From assembly GCF_014204835.1 (NCBI RefSeq), contig NZ_JACHMD010000001.1:2294001-2358000 (forward strand): a stretch of 64,000 nucleotides of DNA. The letters run 5' to 3'. Below, piece after piece: positions 9,326 to 22,246 of the stretch. A program made the translations under genes and the position numbers. The first letter of the stretch is position 1. Each line of letters opens with the position of its first letter. The notes beneath the pieces were generated by a model, which was not told the DNA's origin, searched no databases, and worked only from the letters and a program-made list of their open reading frames with translations. Source of the DNA: Microbacterium marinum. GTDB lineage: Bacteria; Actinomycetota; Actinomycetes; Actinomycetales; Microbacteriaceae.

Positions 9326-10252
9326 ATGCTGACCACCGACTCTCCCGCGACGGCAGCGACGGCGGTCCGCATCTCCCCCGCTCTCCGCGTGTTCGCGTGG
9401 CTGTCGTTCCTCGCCGAGACTCTTATCATCGCGACCGGCGGCGCCGTGCGGCTCACGGGATCCGGGCTCGGGTGCCCGACCTGGCCGACCTGTACGCCCG
9501 ACTCTCTGGTCGCCACGCCCGAGATGGGCATCCACGGGATCATCGAGTTCGGCAATCGCACGTTGACCGGGCTCGTCGGCATCCTCGCCCTCGCCGTCGT
9601 CCTCCTCGTGTGGCGCATGCGCCGCGATCGTCGCGACCTCTTCGTGCTCGCGGCGATCGTGCTCGGCGGCGTCGTGGCGCAGGCGATCGTGGGCGGCATC
9701 ACCGTGCTGACGGGGCTCAATCCGTTCATCGTCGGGTTCCACTACGTCGTCTCGCTCGTGCTCGTCTGCGTCTGCGCCGCGTTCCTCGTGCGCCTCGACG
9801 AGCCGGCGGGGGCACGTCGCCGCGCCGTCCCGGCCTGGTACGCCGGCCTCACGCACGGGACGACCCTCGTGCTCGCGCTCACGATCGCCTTCGGCGTCCT
9901 GACGACCGGCGCCGGCCCGCACTCGGGCGACGCGGCTGCCGGGCGGAACGGGTTCAACGCCGAGGTCCTCGAGCACGTGCACGCATGGCCGGGATACGCG
10001 CTGCTCGCTCTCACCGTCGCGCTCACCGCCGTCGCGTGGATCCGCAACCTGCGTACCCGCACCTGGATCTCGGTGCTCCTGCTCGCGGAGCTCGTCCAGA
10101 TCGCCGTCGGGCTCTACCAGGCGCGCAACGGTCTCCCCGAGCTCGCCGTGGGGATCCACATGGTTCTGGCCGCCCTGACCGCAGCGGCGATGACGGTGGT
10201 CGTCCTGCGGCTGAAGGCACCCGCCGACTCCGCATACATGGCCGCCTCATAG
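9326..10252 (+). CDS. ctaA: Heme A synthase (CtaA/COX15)
   Basis: Membrane enzyme that oxidises the C8 methyl group of heme O to give heme A for the aa3 oxidase encoded at 43.5-52.4 kb. The 308-residue protein has about eight hydrophobic segments. The first loop shows ATGGAVRLTGSGLGCPTWP with its family-typical GSGLGCPxWP, and helices carry His residues expected for heme ligation (for example HGIIEFGNR, GFHYVVS, EVLEHVHAWPGY and GIHMVLA). GGAGG sits 6 nt before the ATG. It is divergent from sufB, and ctaB for the previous step is 500 nt downstream on the opposite strand. Confidence 0.95.
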   Translation: MLTTDSPATAATAVRISPALRVFAWLSFLAETLIIATGGAVRLTGSGLGCPTWPTCTPDSLVATPEMGIHGIIEFGNRTLTGLVGILALAVVLLVWRMRRDRRDLFVLAAIVLGGVVAQAIVGGITVLTGLNPFIVGFHYVVSLVLVCVCAAFLVRLDEPAGARRRAVPAWYAGLTHGTTLVLALTIAFGVLTTGAGPHSGDAAAGRNGFNAEVLEHVHAWPGYALLALTVALTAVAWIRNLRTRTWISVLLLAELVQIAVGLYQARNGLPELAVGIHMVLAALTAAAMTVVVLRLKAPADSAYMAAS

Positions 10253-10287
10253 GAACCACCGAGGATCTGCTCGGGTGGGTCGGGAAC

Positions 10288-10326
10288 AGTAGCGACGGTC
10301 GTCCGCAATCGGACGATTCCGCTATT
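10288..10326 (+). promoter_or_regulatory. Two-part hairpin abutting the Shine-Dalgarno of the next gene
   Basis: Inner stem CGTCCG (10300-10305) pairs with CGGACG (10310-10315) around a CAAT loop. Outer stem AGTAGCG (10288-10294) pairs with CGCTATT (10320-10326) with one G-T wobble; a 5/4-nt internal loop lies between. The GAGGAG ribosome-binding site begins at the very next base. Could be a translational control element or a read-through-sensitive structure downstream of ctaA. Confidence 0.5.
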
Positions 10327-10337
10327 GAGGAGATCCG

Positions 10338-10721
10338 ATGAACACCCGCCCCCGCCTCGTCCGCAGCATTCCGTTCTGGCTGCTGATCGCTGGCTCGCTC
10401 GCATCCGCGACCGCCGGAGCCCTGGTCCTCGTCGACAAGCTCAGCCTCATGGAGACGGCGCTGACGGCCGGCACGGCGACCGGCGTCGAAGTGTACGTCG
10501 GTCAGATCTGGGCCGTGCTCGGCGCGATCCTGATCGGCGCCGGCGCCGTCGGTCTGGCACTCGCCGCCACCCTGGGTGCGCTGCGCGCCTTCGCTCCCAC
10601 CGCTGTGATCGCCGATGACCGGATCGTCGACGACGCCGCGTGGAACGACCCCACGGTCACGGACGGTCCGGCCGACGCCGACGAGCGCATCGAGTCCGAC
10701 GCGACTCCGGTTACCCGCTGA
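10338..10721 (+). CDS. Small membrane protein of unknown function
   Basis: A 127-residue protein I cannot assign. Two hydrophobic segments are clear (about residues 10-32 and 54-80), separated by a short loop with two Thr-rich turns. The C-terminal 45 residues are acidic and probably cytoplasmic or disordered. Related Micrococcales proteins are often labelled dinucleotide-utilizing enzyme, but there is no nucleotide-binding motif here to support that. It has a strong GAGGAG Shine-Dalgarno directly after a hairpin, lies 85 nt after ctaA on the same strand and converges with ctaB. Confidence 0.8.
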   Translation: MNTRPRLVRSIPFWLLIAGSLASATAGALVLVDKLSLMETALTAGTATGVEVYVGQIWAVLGAILIGAGAVGLALAATLGALRAFAPTAVIADDRIVDDAAWNDPTVTDGPADADERIESDATPVTR

Positions 10722-10746
10722 CGGTGGCCGATCGGCCCGCTGCGTC

Positions 10747-11673
10747 TCAGAAGGGAAGCAGCGGGTCGATCGCGATCGCCACGAACAGCAGCGTCAGATA
10801 CGTGATGGAGGCGTGGAAGACGCGCATCGGCTTGATCTGCTCGCCGCGCACGGCGCGGGCGTACAGCACGTGGGACTCGTAGATGAACCATCCACCGAAA
10901 ACGAGCGCCGACACGGTGTAGACGAGACCCATCCCCGCGACGGGGATCAGCAGCAGCGAGCTTGCGATCGTGGCCCAGGCGTAGAGGATGACCTGCAGGC
11001 CGACCTGGATGCCGTCGCGCGTCGCGCCGAGCATCGGCACCTCGGCCTCTTCGTAGTCGCCCTTGTACTTCATCGACAGCGGCCAGTAGTGCGGCGGCGT
11101 CCACAGGAAGACGAGCAGGAAGAGGATGAACGGCGTCCACGACAGCGACTCCGTGACCGCCGACCAGCCGATGATGACGGGGAAGCATCCGGCGATGCCA
11201 CCCCAGACGATGTTCTGCTCGGTCCGGCGCTTGAGCCAGATCGTGTAGATGACGACGTAGAAGAAGATCGCCGCCGCGCTCAGCGAGGCTGCAACCCAGT
11301 TGGTCGTCGCGAGGAGCCACACGGTCGAGACGACCGCGAGCGTCCACGAGAAGATGAGCGCGCCCCGGGGGGTGACTTCGCCGGTCACGAGCGGCCGGTT
11401 CTTCGTGCGCTTCATCTGCGCATCGATGTCGCGGTCGAGGTACATGTTGAAGGATGCCGCGGAGCCGGCGCTCATCGCGCCTCCGATCACGGTGGCCAGG
11501 ATCAGCCACAGATCGGGCAGGCCACCCTCGGCGAGGAACATCACCGGGATCGTCGTGACGAGCAGGAGTTCCAGCACGCGCGGCTTCGTCAGCTGCACGT
11601 AGGCACGGATGGTGGAGCCGATGGACGACCGGGTCGACGCGGTCGCGCGCCCGTCGGTCTGTGTGATTGCCAT
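10747..11673 (-). CDS. ctaB: Protoheme IX farnesyltransferase (heme O synthase)
   Basis: UbiA-family prenyltransferase that attaches farnesyl diphosphate to heme B, producing heme O, the substrate of CtaA. It is 308 residues with about nine membrane helices. The first Asp-rich motif is [19 protein letters not shown] (about residues 80-98); the second region lies around [13 protein letters not shown]. The start ATG has a purine-rich site GGTGGGG 4 nt upstream; a further upstream in-frame ATG would add 25 residues without hydrophobic or conserved character, so it was not used. Transcribed away from tkt. Confidence 0.95.
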   Translation of the reverse strand: MAITQTDGRATASTRSSIGSTIRAYVQLTKPRVLELLLVTTIPVMFLAEGGLPDLWLILATVIGGAMSAGSAASFNMYLDRDIDAQMKRTKNRPLVTGEVTPRGALIFSWTLAVVSTVWLLATTNWVAASLSAAAIFFYVVIYTIWLKRRTEQNIVWGGIAGCFPVIIGWSAVTESLSWTPFILFLLVFLWTPPHYWPLSMKYKGDYEEAEVPMLGATRDGIQVGLQVILYAWATIASSLLLIPVAGMGLVYTVSALVFGGWFIYESHVLYARAVRGEQIKPMRVFHASITYLTLLFVAIAIDPLLPF

Positions 11674-11731
11674 GTCCCCACCGCTGTTGATCGTCGCGTC
11701 GAGTCTACGGCATCCATTTCGAGCAGGCCCA

Positions 11732-11747
11732 TGGCAACCCTTTGCCA
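11732..11747. promoter_or_regulatory. Dyad TGGCAA-N4-TTGCCA between ctaB and tkt
   Basis: A perfect 6-bp inverted repeat with a 4-nt spacer in the 205-nt gap between the divergent ctaB and tkt genes, 59 nt before the ctaB ATG. The symmetry and place fit a dimeric repressor or activator site. The regulator is unknown. Confidence 0.4.
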
Positions 11748-11806
11748 AAGTTCGTCACAGAGCGCCGATCCGGCCCCGACGAAGGGCCCGGCTGGATATG
11801 CTGAAA

Positions 11807-11822
11807 GTCCCGCGCGCGGGAC
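11807..11822. promoter_or_regulatory. 16-bp perfect palindrome in the tkt leader
   Basis: The palindrome GTCCCGCG/CGCGGGAC lies 57 nt before the tkt GTG. It starts 4 nt after a possible -10 hexamer TATGCT (11797-11802). It could be an operator or, in RNA, a short hairpin at the very start of the transcript. Confidence 0.4.
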
Positions 11823-11878
11823 GACACCCCTCTTTTGCAGGCCCTCGTCCGCGCCGACCCGTGACGAAAGGCGACCAG

Positions 11879-13956
<2,078 letters not shown>

Positions 13957-13960
<4 letters not shown>

Positions 13961-15069
13961 GCACCCCCACCGCAGATTTGTCCGCCGCCGGCGTCAGCAT
14001 CTGGCTCGACGACCTCTCCCGCTCGCGGATCGACAGCGGCAACCTCGCCGAGCTGATCCAGAAGCGCGACGTCGTCGGCGTGACGACGAACCCGTCCATC
14101 TTCCAGGCCGCCATCGGCAACAAGAACGACGACTCGTACGACGCACCGCTGGTCGCTCTCGCACAGAACGGCGCCGATGTCGACACCGCGATCTTCGAGA
14201 TCACGACGACCGACGTGCGTGACGCGGCCGACATCTTCCGTCCGGTGTTCGACGAAACCGACGGCGTCGACGGCCGCGTCTCAATCGAGGTCTCCCCCGA
14301 TCTCGCCCACGACACCGAGGCGACCATCGCGCAGGCCAAGGAGCTGTGGGCCAAGGTCGACCGGCCGAACACCCTCATCAAGATCCCCGCCACCCTGGCG
14401 GGCCTGCCCGCCATCAGCGCCGTGCTCGCCGAGGGCATCTCCGTCAACGTGACGCTGATCTTCTCGCTCGAGCGCTACGCCGCAGTGATCGACGCGTACC
14501 TCACCGGCATCCGTGAGGCCGCCGCGAACGGCCACGACATCGCGACGATTCACTCCGTCGCCTCGTTCTTCGTGTCGCGCGTGGACACCGAGGTCGACAA
14601 GCGGCTCGACGCGATCGGCACGCCCGCTGCGACCGCCCTGAAGGGCAAGGCCGGCCTCGCCAACGCACGCCTCGCGTACGAGCTCTTCGAGAAGACGTTC
14701 GCCGAGCCCCGCGCCGTCGAGCTCATCGCCGCCGGCGCCACCGTCCAGCGCCCCCTGTGGGCCTCGACCGGCGTCAAGGACCCCGCGCTTCCCGACACCC
14801 TCTATGTCACCGAGCTCGTCGCCCCCGGCACTGTCAACACGATGCCGGAGAAGACGCTCGAGGCGACCTTCGATCACGGGGTGATCACCGGCGACACCGT
14901 CACCGGCGCCTACGCCGACGCGCACCGGACCTTCGACGAGCTCGCTGCGGCCGGCGTCGACCTCGTCGACGTCACGCAGGTGCTCGAGGACGAGGGCGTG
15001 GAGAAGTTCATCGTCTCGTGGCACGACCTGCAGGCGACCGTCCGCGACGCTCTCGACGCGGCACGCTGA
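13957..15069 (+). CDS. tal: Transaldolase
   Basis: Class I aldolase-type enzyme transferring a dihydroxyacetone unit between sedoheptulose 7-phosphate and glyceraldehyde 3-phosphate. It is 370 residues, the long actinobacterial type. Motifs: [14 protein letters not shown] at about 9-22, [10 protein letters not shown] at about 42-51, [14 protein letters not shown] with the probable Schiff-base lysine at about residue 143, and [11 protein letters not shown]. The ATG overlaps the tkt stop, and the zwf start follows 4 nt after its own stop. No glucose-6-phosphate isomerase gene lies between tal and zwf, unlike in some relatives. Confidence 0.97.
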
Positions 15070-15073
15070 GTCG

Positions 15074-16621
15074 ATGGCTGCAGAGATCTCCCGCGGGGTG
15101 AACCCCCTCCGCGACCCCGACGATCGACGATTGAACCGGATCGCCGGTCCCAGCGCGCTGGTCATCTTCGGTGTGACGGGCGACCTGTCCCGCAAGAAGC
15201 TGATGCCGGCCGTGTACGACCTCGCCAATCGCGGGCTCCTTCCGCCGGGGTTCGCCCTCGTCGGATTCGCCCGACGCGACTGGGAGGACCAGGACTTCGC
15301 GAAGGTCGTCTACGACGCTGTCCGTCAGCACGCACGAACGCCGTTCCGCGAAGAGACCTGGAAGCAGCTGCTGCAGGGCATCCGTTTCGTGCAGGGCGAG
15401 TTCGACGACGCGGCATCCTTCGCCCGCCTCCGTGAGACGGTCGAGCGCCTCGACGTGGAGCGCGGCACGATGGGAAACCACGCGTACTACCTGTCGATCC
15501 CGCCGAAGGACTTCCCCACGGTCGCCCGCCAGCTGCGCGACTCCGGCCTCGTCGACGACACCGCCGACAGCGACCGCTGGCGTCGCGTGGTGATTGAGAA
15601 GCCGTTCGGCAGCGACCTGCAGACCGCACGGGAGCTCAACGAGGCACTCGAAGTCGCCTTCCCCGCTGACGCGATCTTCCGCATCGATCACTACCTCGGC
15701 AAGGAGACGGTGCAGAACATCCTCGCGCTGCGCTTCGCCAACGAGCTCTACGAGCCGCTGTGGAACGCGAACTACGTCGACCACGTGCAGATCACGATGG
15801 CCGAGGACATCGGCGTCGGAGGTCGCGCCGGCTACTACGACGGCATCGGCGCCGCGCGCGACGTCATCCAGAACCACCTGCTGCAGCTCCTCGCCCTCAC
15901 GGCGATGGAGGAGCCCATCTCCCTCGACGCCGAGCACCTGCGCGCCGAGAAGGAGAAGGTGCTCGCCGCGGTGAAGCTTCCGGACGACCTCTCGACGGCC
16001 ACCGCCCGCGGTCAGTACGCCGGTGGATGGCAGGGCGGCGAGAACGTCACGGGCTTCCTCGACGAAGACGGGATGAACCCCGCCTCGACCACCGAGACGT
16101 ACGCGGCGATCAAGCTCGAGATCGCGACGCGGCGCTGGAACGGCGTGCCGTTCTACCTCCGCACTGGCAAGCGTCTCGGCCGCCGGGTGACCGAGATCGC
16201 CGTCGTGTTCAAGCACACGCCGCCCCTGCTGTTCCTGCGCAGCCAGGCCCTGCAGCTGGGCCAGAACGCTCTCGTCATCCGCATCCAGCCCGACGAGGGC
16301 GTCACCCTCCGCTTCGGCTCCAAGGTGCCCGGCGCCGGCAACGAAGTGCGCGACGTCACGATGGACTTCGGCTACGGCCACGCCTTCACCGAGTCCAGCC
16401 CAGAGGCCTACGAGCGGCTCATCCTCGATGTCCTCCTCGGCGACCCGCCCCTGTTCCCGCGGCACGAGGAAGTCGAACTCTCGTGGCGCATCCTCGACCC
16501 CGTCGAGGAGTACTGGGCCGCTCAGGACCAGCAGCTGGAGCAGTACTCCCCCGGCTCGTGGGGCCCCCCGTCCGCCGATGAACTCCTGGCCCGCGACGGC
16601 CGCGTCTGGAGGCGCCCGTGA
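15074..16621 (+). CDS. zwf: Glucose-6-phosphate 1-dehydrogenase
   Basis: First enzyme of the oxidative pentose phosphate pathway; oxidises glucose 6-phosphate to 6-phosphogluconolactone with NADP+. The 515-residue protein has the nucleotide-binding FGVTGDLSRKKLMPAVYDL near residue 34 and the catalytic RIDHYLGKETVQN near residue 203, whose His is the catalytic base. EKPFGSDLQTA lies between. The ATG start is 4 nt after tal. The stop overlaps the opcA GTG by 4 nt (GTGA), in line with OpcA being its assembly/allosteric partner. Confidence 0.98.
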   Translation: MAAEISRGVNPLRDPDDRRLNRIAGPSALVIFGVTGDLSRKKLMPAVYDLANRGLLPPGFALVGFARRDWEDQDFAKVVYDAVRQHARTPFREETWKQLLQGIRFVQGEFDDAASFARLRETVERLDVERGTMGNHAYYLSIPPKDFPTVARQLRDSGLVDDTADSDRWRRVVIEKPFGSDLQTARELNEALEVAFPADAIFRIDHYLGKETVQNILALRFANELYEPLWNANYVDHVQITMAEDIGVGGRAGYYDGIGAARDVIQNHLLQLLALTAMEEPISLDAEHLRAEKEKVLAAVKLPDDLSTATARGQYAGGWQGGENVTGFLDEDGMNPASTTETYAAIKLEIATRRWNGVPFYLRTGKRLGRRVTEIAVVFKHTPPLLFLRSQALQLGQNALVIRIQPDEGVTLRFGSKVPGAGNEVRDVTMDFGYGHAFTESSPEAYERLILDVLLGDPPLFPRHEEVELSWRILDPVEEYWAAQDQQLEQYSPGSWGPPSADELLARDGRVWRRP

Positions 16622-17550
16622 TCGTCGATCTGCCGGACACCACGGTGTCCACCATCGCGAAGAAGCTCGTCAGCGTCCGTGAGGAAGGCGGAGCCGTCGC
16701 GCTCGGCCGTGTCCTCACCCTCGTCATCGTCTCCACCGGCGGTTTCGACGAAGAGGCGATCGAAGCGGCCAACGCCGCGTCGCGTGAGCACCCCATGCGC
16801 GTGATCGTCCTCGTCGTTCAGCCCGACGCCGCGACGGGTCTCGACGCGCAGATCCGTGTCGGCGGAGACGCCGGCGCCAGCGAGGTCGTCGTCCTGCGGG
16901 CGCGCGGCGAGGCCGCCGACAACCAGGAGAGCCTCGTGAACGGCCTGCTGCTGCCCGACGCCCCCGTCGTCGCATGGTGGCCCGAGGACCCGCCCTCCGC
17001 GCCCGCCTCCTCGGCGATCGGGCGGATGGCGCAGCGTCGCATCACCGACGCATCCACCAAGCCCTACGTGAGCGATCGGCTCGCGTCGCTCGGCCACGTC
17101 TACAAGCCCGGCGACACCGACCTGGCATGGACGAGACTCACGCACTGGCGCGAGCAGCTCGCCGCGGTCCTCGACCAGCCGCCCTACGAATCCGTCATCG
17201 GTGTCGAGGTCGTCGGCGCAGGGGACTCCCCGTCGACCGGGCTCCTCGCGGCCTGGCTGCGGATGAAGCTCGATGTGCCCGTCGAGTGGCGCTACGCTCC
17301 GGCCGAGGAATGGAGCCACGGCATCCGCTCGGTGCGGCTCGTACGCGCGTCGGGTGACATCGTCCTCGAGCGCTCCAACGAGACGGATGCCACGCTGACC
17401 CAGCCAGGCCAGCCCACGCACGACATCGTGCTGCCGCGCAGGTCGCTGCGGGAGTGTCTCGCCGAAGAGCTGCGCCGACTGGATCCCGACCTCTTGTATG
17501 GTCGAGTGATCACAGACGGCTGGGCGCTCCTCGAGCCTCCCACGAGGTAG
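16618..17550 (+). CDS. opcA: Glucose-6-phosphate dehydrogenase assembly protein OpcA
   Basis: OpcA family protein that binds glucose-6-phosphate dehydrogenase and promotes its active oligomer; in actinobacteria it is encoded directly after zwf, as here. The 310-residue protein has the family start IVDLPDTTVSTIAKKLV, a central GLLLPDAPVVAWWPEDPP near residue 108, and RASGDIVLERSNETDATLTQPGQP cut here as landmark regions near residues 243-262. The GTG start overlaps the zwf stop. The pgl gene follows after 7 nt with its own Shine-Dalgarno. Confidence 0.95.
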   Translation: MIVDLPDTTVSTIAKKLVSVREEGGAVALGRVLTLVIVSTGGFDEEAIEAANAASREHPMRVIVLVVQPDAATGLDAQIRVGGDAGASEVVVLRARGEAADNQESLVNGLLLPDAPVVAWWPEDPPSAPASSAIGRMAQRRITDASTKPYVSDRLASLGHVYKPGDTDLAWTRLTHWREQLAAVLDQPPYESVIGVEVVGAGDSPSTGLLAAWLRMKLDVPVEWRYAPAEEWSHGIRSVRLVRASGDIVLERSNETDATLTQPGQPTHDIVLPRRSLRECLAEELRRLDPDLLYGRVITDGWALLEPPTR

Positions 17551-17557
17551 GAGTCAT

Positions 17558-18337
17558 ATGTCGGAGTTCCGGGCAGAGAAGCGCGTCGTCGTCATCAAGG
17601 ATGCCGAGGCGCTTGCCTCCGGCGTCGCCGAGCGCTTCCTGCAGCGGGTGTCCAAGCGCAGCTCTGCCGGCAAGACGACCCACGTGCTGATCAGTGGCGG
17701 CACCGCCGTCACGGCCGTCCTCCGTGCCGCGGGCCACAGCAGCTCCCGCGAGGGCGTGGACTGGTCGGGGGTCCACGTCTGGTGGGCGGATGAGCGCTTC
17801 GTGCCCGCCGACTCCCCCGAACGCAACGACGCCGCCGCCTCCGATGCCTTCCTCCACCACATCGGCATCCCTTCGGACAACCTGCATCGCTTCGCCGCAT
17901 CCGATGCGGGGATCGATGTCGAAGAAGCCGCCCGGCGCTACGCCGACGAGCTCGCGAGCTTCGGCACGGACGAGCAGGCCTGGCCGGTCTTCAGCGTGTG
18001 CTTCCTCGGCGTCGGGCCCGACGGCCACATCGCCTCACTGTTCCCCGACCGCACCGAGATCGCCGATGTCGAACACACGGTTCTCCCGGTGCGTGATTCT
18101 CCGCTGCCTCCTGCGGAGCGCCTCACCCTGACCCGTCGCGTGCTCAACTCGTCGCGCCGTGTCTGGCTCGTCCTCCCCGGCGTCGACAAGGCGTCCGCGC
18201 TCGGACTCGCGCTCGCGGGGGCGAGCTACCACTCGGTCCCCGCAGCGGGAGCGAAGGGGCGGAAGCAGACGGTCTTCTTCGTGGATGAGGCAGCCGCGGG
18301 CTCGGTGCCCGAAGAGCTCATCGACCCGGAGTTCTGA
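17558..18337 (+). CDS. pgl: 6-phosphogluconolactonase
   Basis: Hydrolyses 6-phosphogluconolactone, the zwf product, to 6-phosphogluconate. The 259-residue protein belongs to the NagB/Pgl (DevB) family: LISGGTAVTAVL near residue 47, HVWWADERFVPADSPERND at about 70-88, and CFLGVGPDGHIASLFPD near residue 150 with the catalytic-region GxGPDGH. A good TAGGAG Shine-Dalgarno is 4 nt before the ATG. It ends the pentose phosphate operon; a hairpin terminator follows 13 nt downstream. Confidence 0.96.
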   Translation: MSEFRAEKRVVVIKDAEALASGVAERFLQRVSKRSSAGKTTHVLISGGTAVTAVLRAAGHSSSREGVDWSGVHVWWADERFVPADSPERNDAAASDAFLHHIGIPSDNLHRFAASDAGIDVEEAARRYADELASFGTDEQAWPVFSVCFLGVGPDGHIASLFPDRTEIADVEHTVLPVRDSPLPPAERLTLTRRVLNSSRRVWLVLPGVDKASALGLALAGASYHSVPAAGAKGRKQTVFFVDEAAAGSVPEELIDPEF

Positions 18338-18350
18338 GCCTCGAAAAGCG

Positions 18351-18383
18351 AGACGCCACCCCGTCCTTGACGAGGTGGCGTCT
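18351..18383. terminator. Bidirectional hairpin terminator between pgl and rbpA
   Basis: A 15-bp stem with one mismatch and a 3-nt loop: AGACGCCACC (18351-18360) pairs with GGTGGCGTCT (18374-18383), extended inward by CGTC/GACG. On the minus strand it is followed by CGCTTTTCG, giving a U-run for rbpA transcription. Toward pgl there is no U-run, but the stem lies 13 nt after the stop. Confidence 0.85.
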
Positions 18384-18395
18384 GTGCGCGAACGA

Positions 18396-18752
18396 TCAGT
18401 CCTGACCGCGGCGCTCGCGAAGCTGCTTGAGGGCGTCCTCGAGGATCGAGTCCGCCTCGTCGTCGCTGCGACGCTCCTTCACGTAGGCGAGGTGCGTCTT
18501 GTAGGGCTCGGTCTTGGCGACTGCCGGCGGATTGGCCTTGTCGCGACCGGCCGGAAGGCCGGAGTGCGGCGAGTCGATCGTCTCGGGGATCTCCTCTTCG
18601 GGGATTCCCGCCGCGAAGTAGCGGACGGTCTCGTTGCCGAGCGCGTCCCAGTACGAGACGGCGACGCGGTCCGCGTGGTGACCGTGATCCTGCTCCCCCA
18701 TCGGTCCCGCGCCGACGCGCGTGCCACGGATGGCGTTCCCCCCGGTGGCCAT
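18396..18752 (-). CDS. rbpA: RNA polymerase-binding protein RbpA
   Basis: Actinobacterial transcription factor that binds the principal sigma factor and RNA polymerase and stabilises open complexes. The 118-residue protein has the basic N-terminal region GNAIRGTRVGAG (about 5-16), the central core domain and a C-terminal helical sigma-interaction domain, KTHLAYVKERRSDDEADSIL. It has no cysteine at all, so the zinc site found in Streptomyces RbpA is missing. The ATG overlaps the secG stop by one base, so the two are co-translated. Confidence 0.92.
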   Translation of the reverse strand: MATGGNAIRGTRVGAGPMGEQDHGHHADRVAVSYWDALGNETVRYFAAGIPEEEIPETIDSPHSGLPAGRDKANPPAVAKTEPYKTHLAYVKERRSDDEADSILEDALKQLRERRGQD

Positions 18753-19000
18753 CAGATGCCCTGGAACTTCGTGATGAGGCCGAGGGCGACGATGGCGACG
18801 AACCAGACGAGCGCCAGGATGATGGTGAAGCGGTTGAGGTTGCGCTCCGCGAGACCCGACGAGCCCATCGCGGAACTCATGCCACCGCCGAACATGTCGG
18901 AGAGGCCGCCGCCGCGACCCTTGTGCAGAAGGATCAGGAGGGTGAGCAGGAGGCTGGTGATGCCCAGCAGCACCTGCAGCACAAGCTGGAGGATGTCCAC
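18752..19000 (-). CDS. secG: Preprotein translocase subunit SecG
   Basis: Small inner-membrane component of the SecYEG channel. It has 82 residues with two hydrophobic helices (about 1-22 and 55-77) and the characteristic loop LLHKGRGGGLSDMFGGGMSS between them. The start is GTG, with AAAGG about 10 nt upstream. It follows tpiA in the glycolytic cluster, a common arrangement, and overlaps rbpA by one base. Confidence 0.95.
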   Translation of the reverse strand: MDILQLVLQVLLGITSLLLTLLILLHKGRGGGLSDMFGGGMSSAMGSSGLAERNLNRFTIILALVWFVAIVALGLITKFQGI

Positions 19001-19048
19001 AGTCGTTCAAGCCTTTCGGGTCGCCGAACGGTCGGCGCACAGTGCACG

Positions 19049-19054
19049 AGTATA
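19049..19054 (-). promoter_or_regulatory. Candidate -10 TATACT for secG-rbpA
   Basis: TATACT on the minus strand lies 48 nt before the secG GTG and just downstream of a GC-rich hairpin that follows tpiA. This suggests secG-rbpA has its own promoter in addition to read-through. No -35 recognised. Confidence 0.4.
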
Positions 19055-19060
19055 CCGGCT

Positions 19061-19096
19061 GCGCGGCGCGGTCCCGGGTAGGGGTCCGCGCCGCGC
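19061..19096 (-). terminator. GC-rich hairpin downstream of tpiA
   Basis: Perfect 11-bp stem GCGCGGCGCGG (19061-19071) with CCGCGCCGCGC (19086-19096), loop 14 nt, placed 6 nt after the tpiA stop on the minus strand. It lacks a U-run, so it is either a weak terminator or an attenuating/processing structure before secG. Confidence 0.55.
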
Positions 19097-19101
19097 GGCG
19101 G

Positions 19102-19880
19102 TCACACGCCGACGTGCTTTTGGTAGCGGATGATCGCGGCGAACTCGTCGGCGACGAGGCTCGCTCCACCCACCAGGGCACCATCCACATCGGGTTCGCG
19201 CATGAAGCTCGCGATGTTGCCCGACTTCACCGATCCGCCGTACAGGATCCGGGTCCGGGCCGCCGCTTCCTCCCCGAGGACGTCGGCGACGACCGCACGC
19301 AGCGCGGCGCAGACCTCCTGGGCCTGCTCGGGCGACGCCACCTGACCGGTGCCGATGGCCCACACGGGCTCATACGCCACGACGATGTCGGCGTCGGCCG
19401 AGATCCCCTGCAGGGCGACCTCGAGCTGCGCGACCGAGACCGCGGTTGGCCCGGACTCCTCGCGCTGTTCGAGGGTCTCGCCGACGCACACGACCGGGAC
19501 GAGGCCATGACGCAACGCGGCCTGGACCTTCGCGCCGACGAGCTCGTCCGTCTCGTGGTGGTACTGACGACGCTCGGAGTGGCCGATGATGACGTACGAC
19601 GCGTCGAGCTTCTTCAGGAACGCTCCCGAGATCTCGCCGGTGTATGCGCCCGAGTCCTGCGTCGACAGGTCCTGCGCGCCCAAGGCGAACGGGATCTTGT
19701 CGGCATCGACGAGCGTCTGCACGGTGCGGATGTCGGTGAAGGGCGGGAAGACCGCAACCTCCACCGCGTCGCTCTCGTGCGCGGCATCCTTCAGGGTCCA
19801 GTGCAGCTTCTGGACGAACGCGACCGCCTGCAGGTGGTCGAGGTTCATCTTCCAGTTGCCGGCGATGAGCGGCTTCCGGC

Positions 19881-19893
<13 letters not shown>
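19102..19893 (-). CDS. tpiA: Triosephosphate isomerase
   Basis: Interconverts dihydroxyacetone phosphate and glyceraldehyde 3-phosphate. The 263-residue TIM barrel has [10 protein letters not shown] near the start, with the catalytic Lys, IGHSERRQ with the catalytic His near residue 103, [12 protein letters not shown] with the catalytic Glu near residue 173, and phosphate-binding GGSVKSGN. The ATG chosen has GGAG 8 nt upstream and overlaps pgk by 13 nt. An in-frame GTG three codons later overlaps the pgk stop by 4 nt and is an alternative start. Confidence 0.97.
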
Positions 19894-21098
<1,205 letters not shown>

Positions 21099-21100
21099 CG

Positions 21101-22144
<1,044 letters not shown>

Positions 22145-22177
22145 TCAGGAGCCGAACGCGATGTGCTGAAAAAGAGA

Positions 22178-22226
22178 GAGGATGCCGGAACTCTGCCCCC
22201 GTCGCCGGGAGGAGCCCGGCATCCTC
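22178..22226 (-). terminator. Intrinsic terminator of sodA
   Basis: An 11-bp perfect stem GAGGATGCCGG (22178-22188) with CCGGCATCCTC (22216-22226). On the minus strand it ends in CTCTCTCTTTTT, a good U-tract, 21 nt after the sodA stop. It separates sodA from the gapA operon. Confidence 0.85.
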
Positions 22227-22246
22227 ACCTGTTTACGACACTACTA

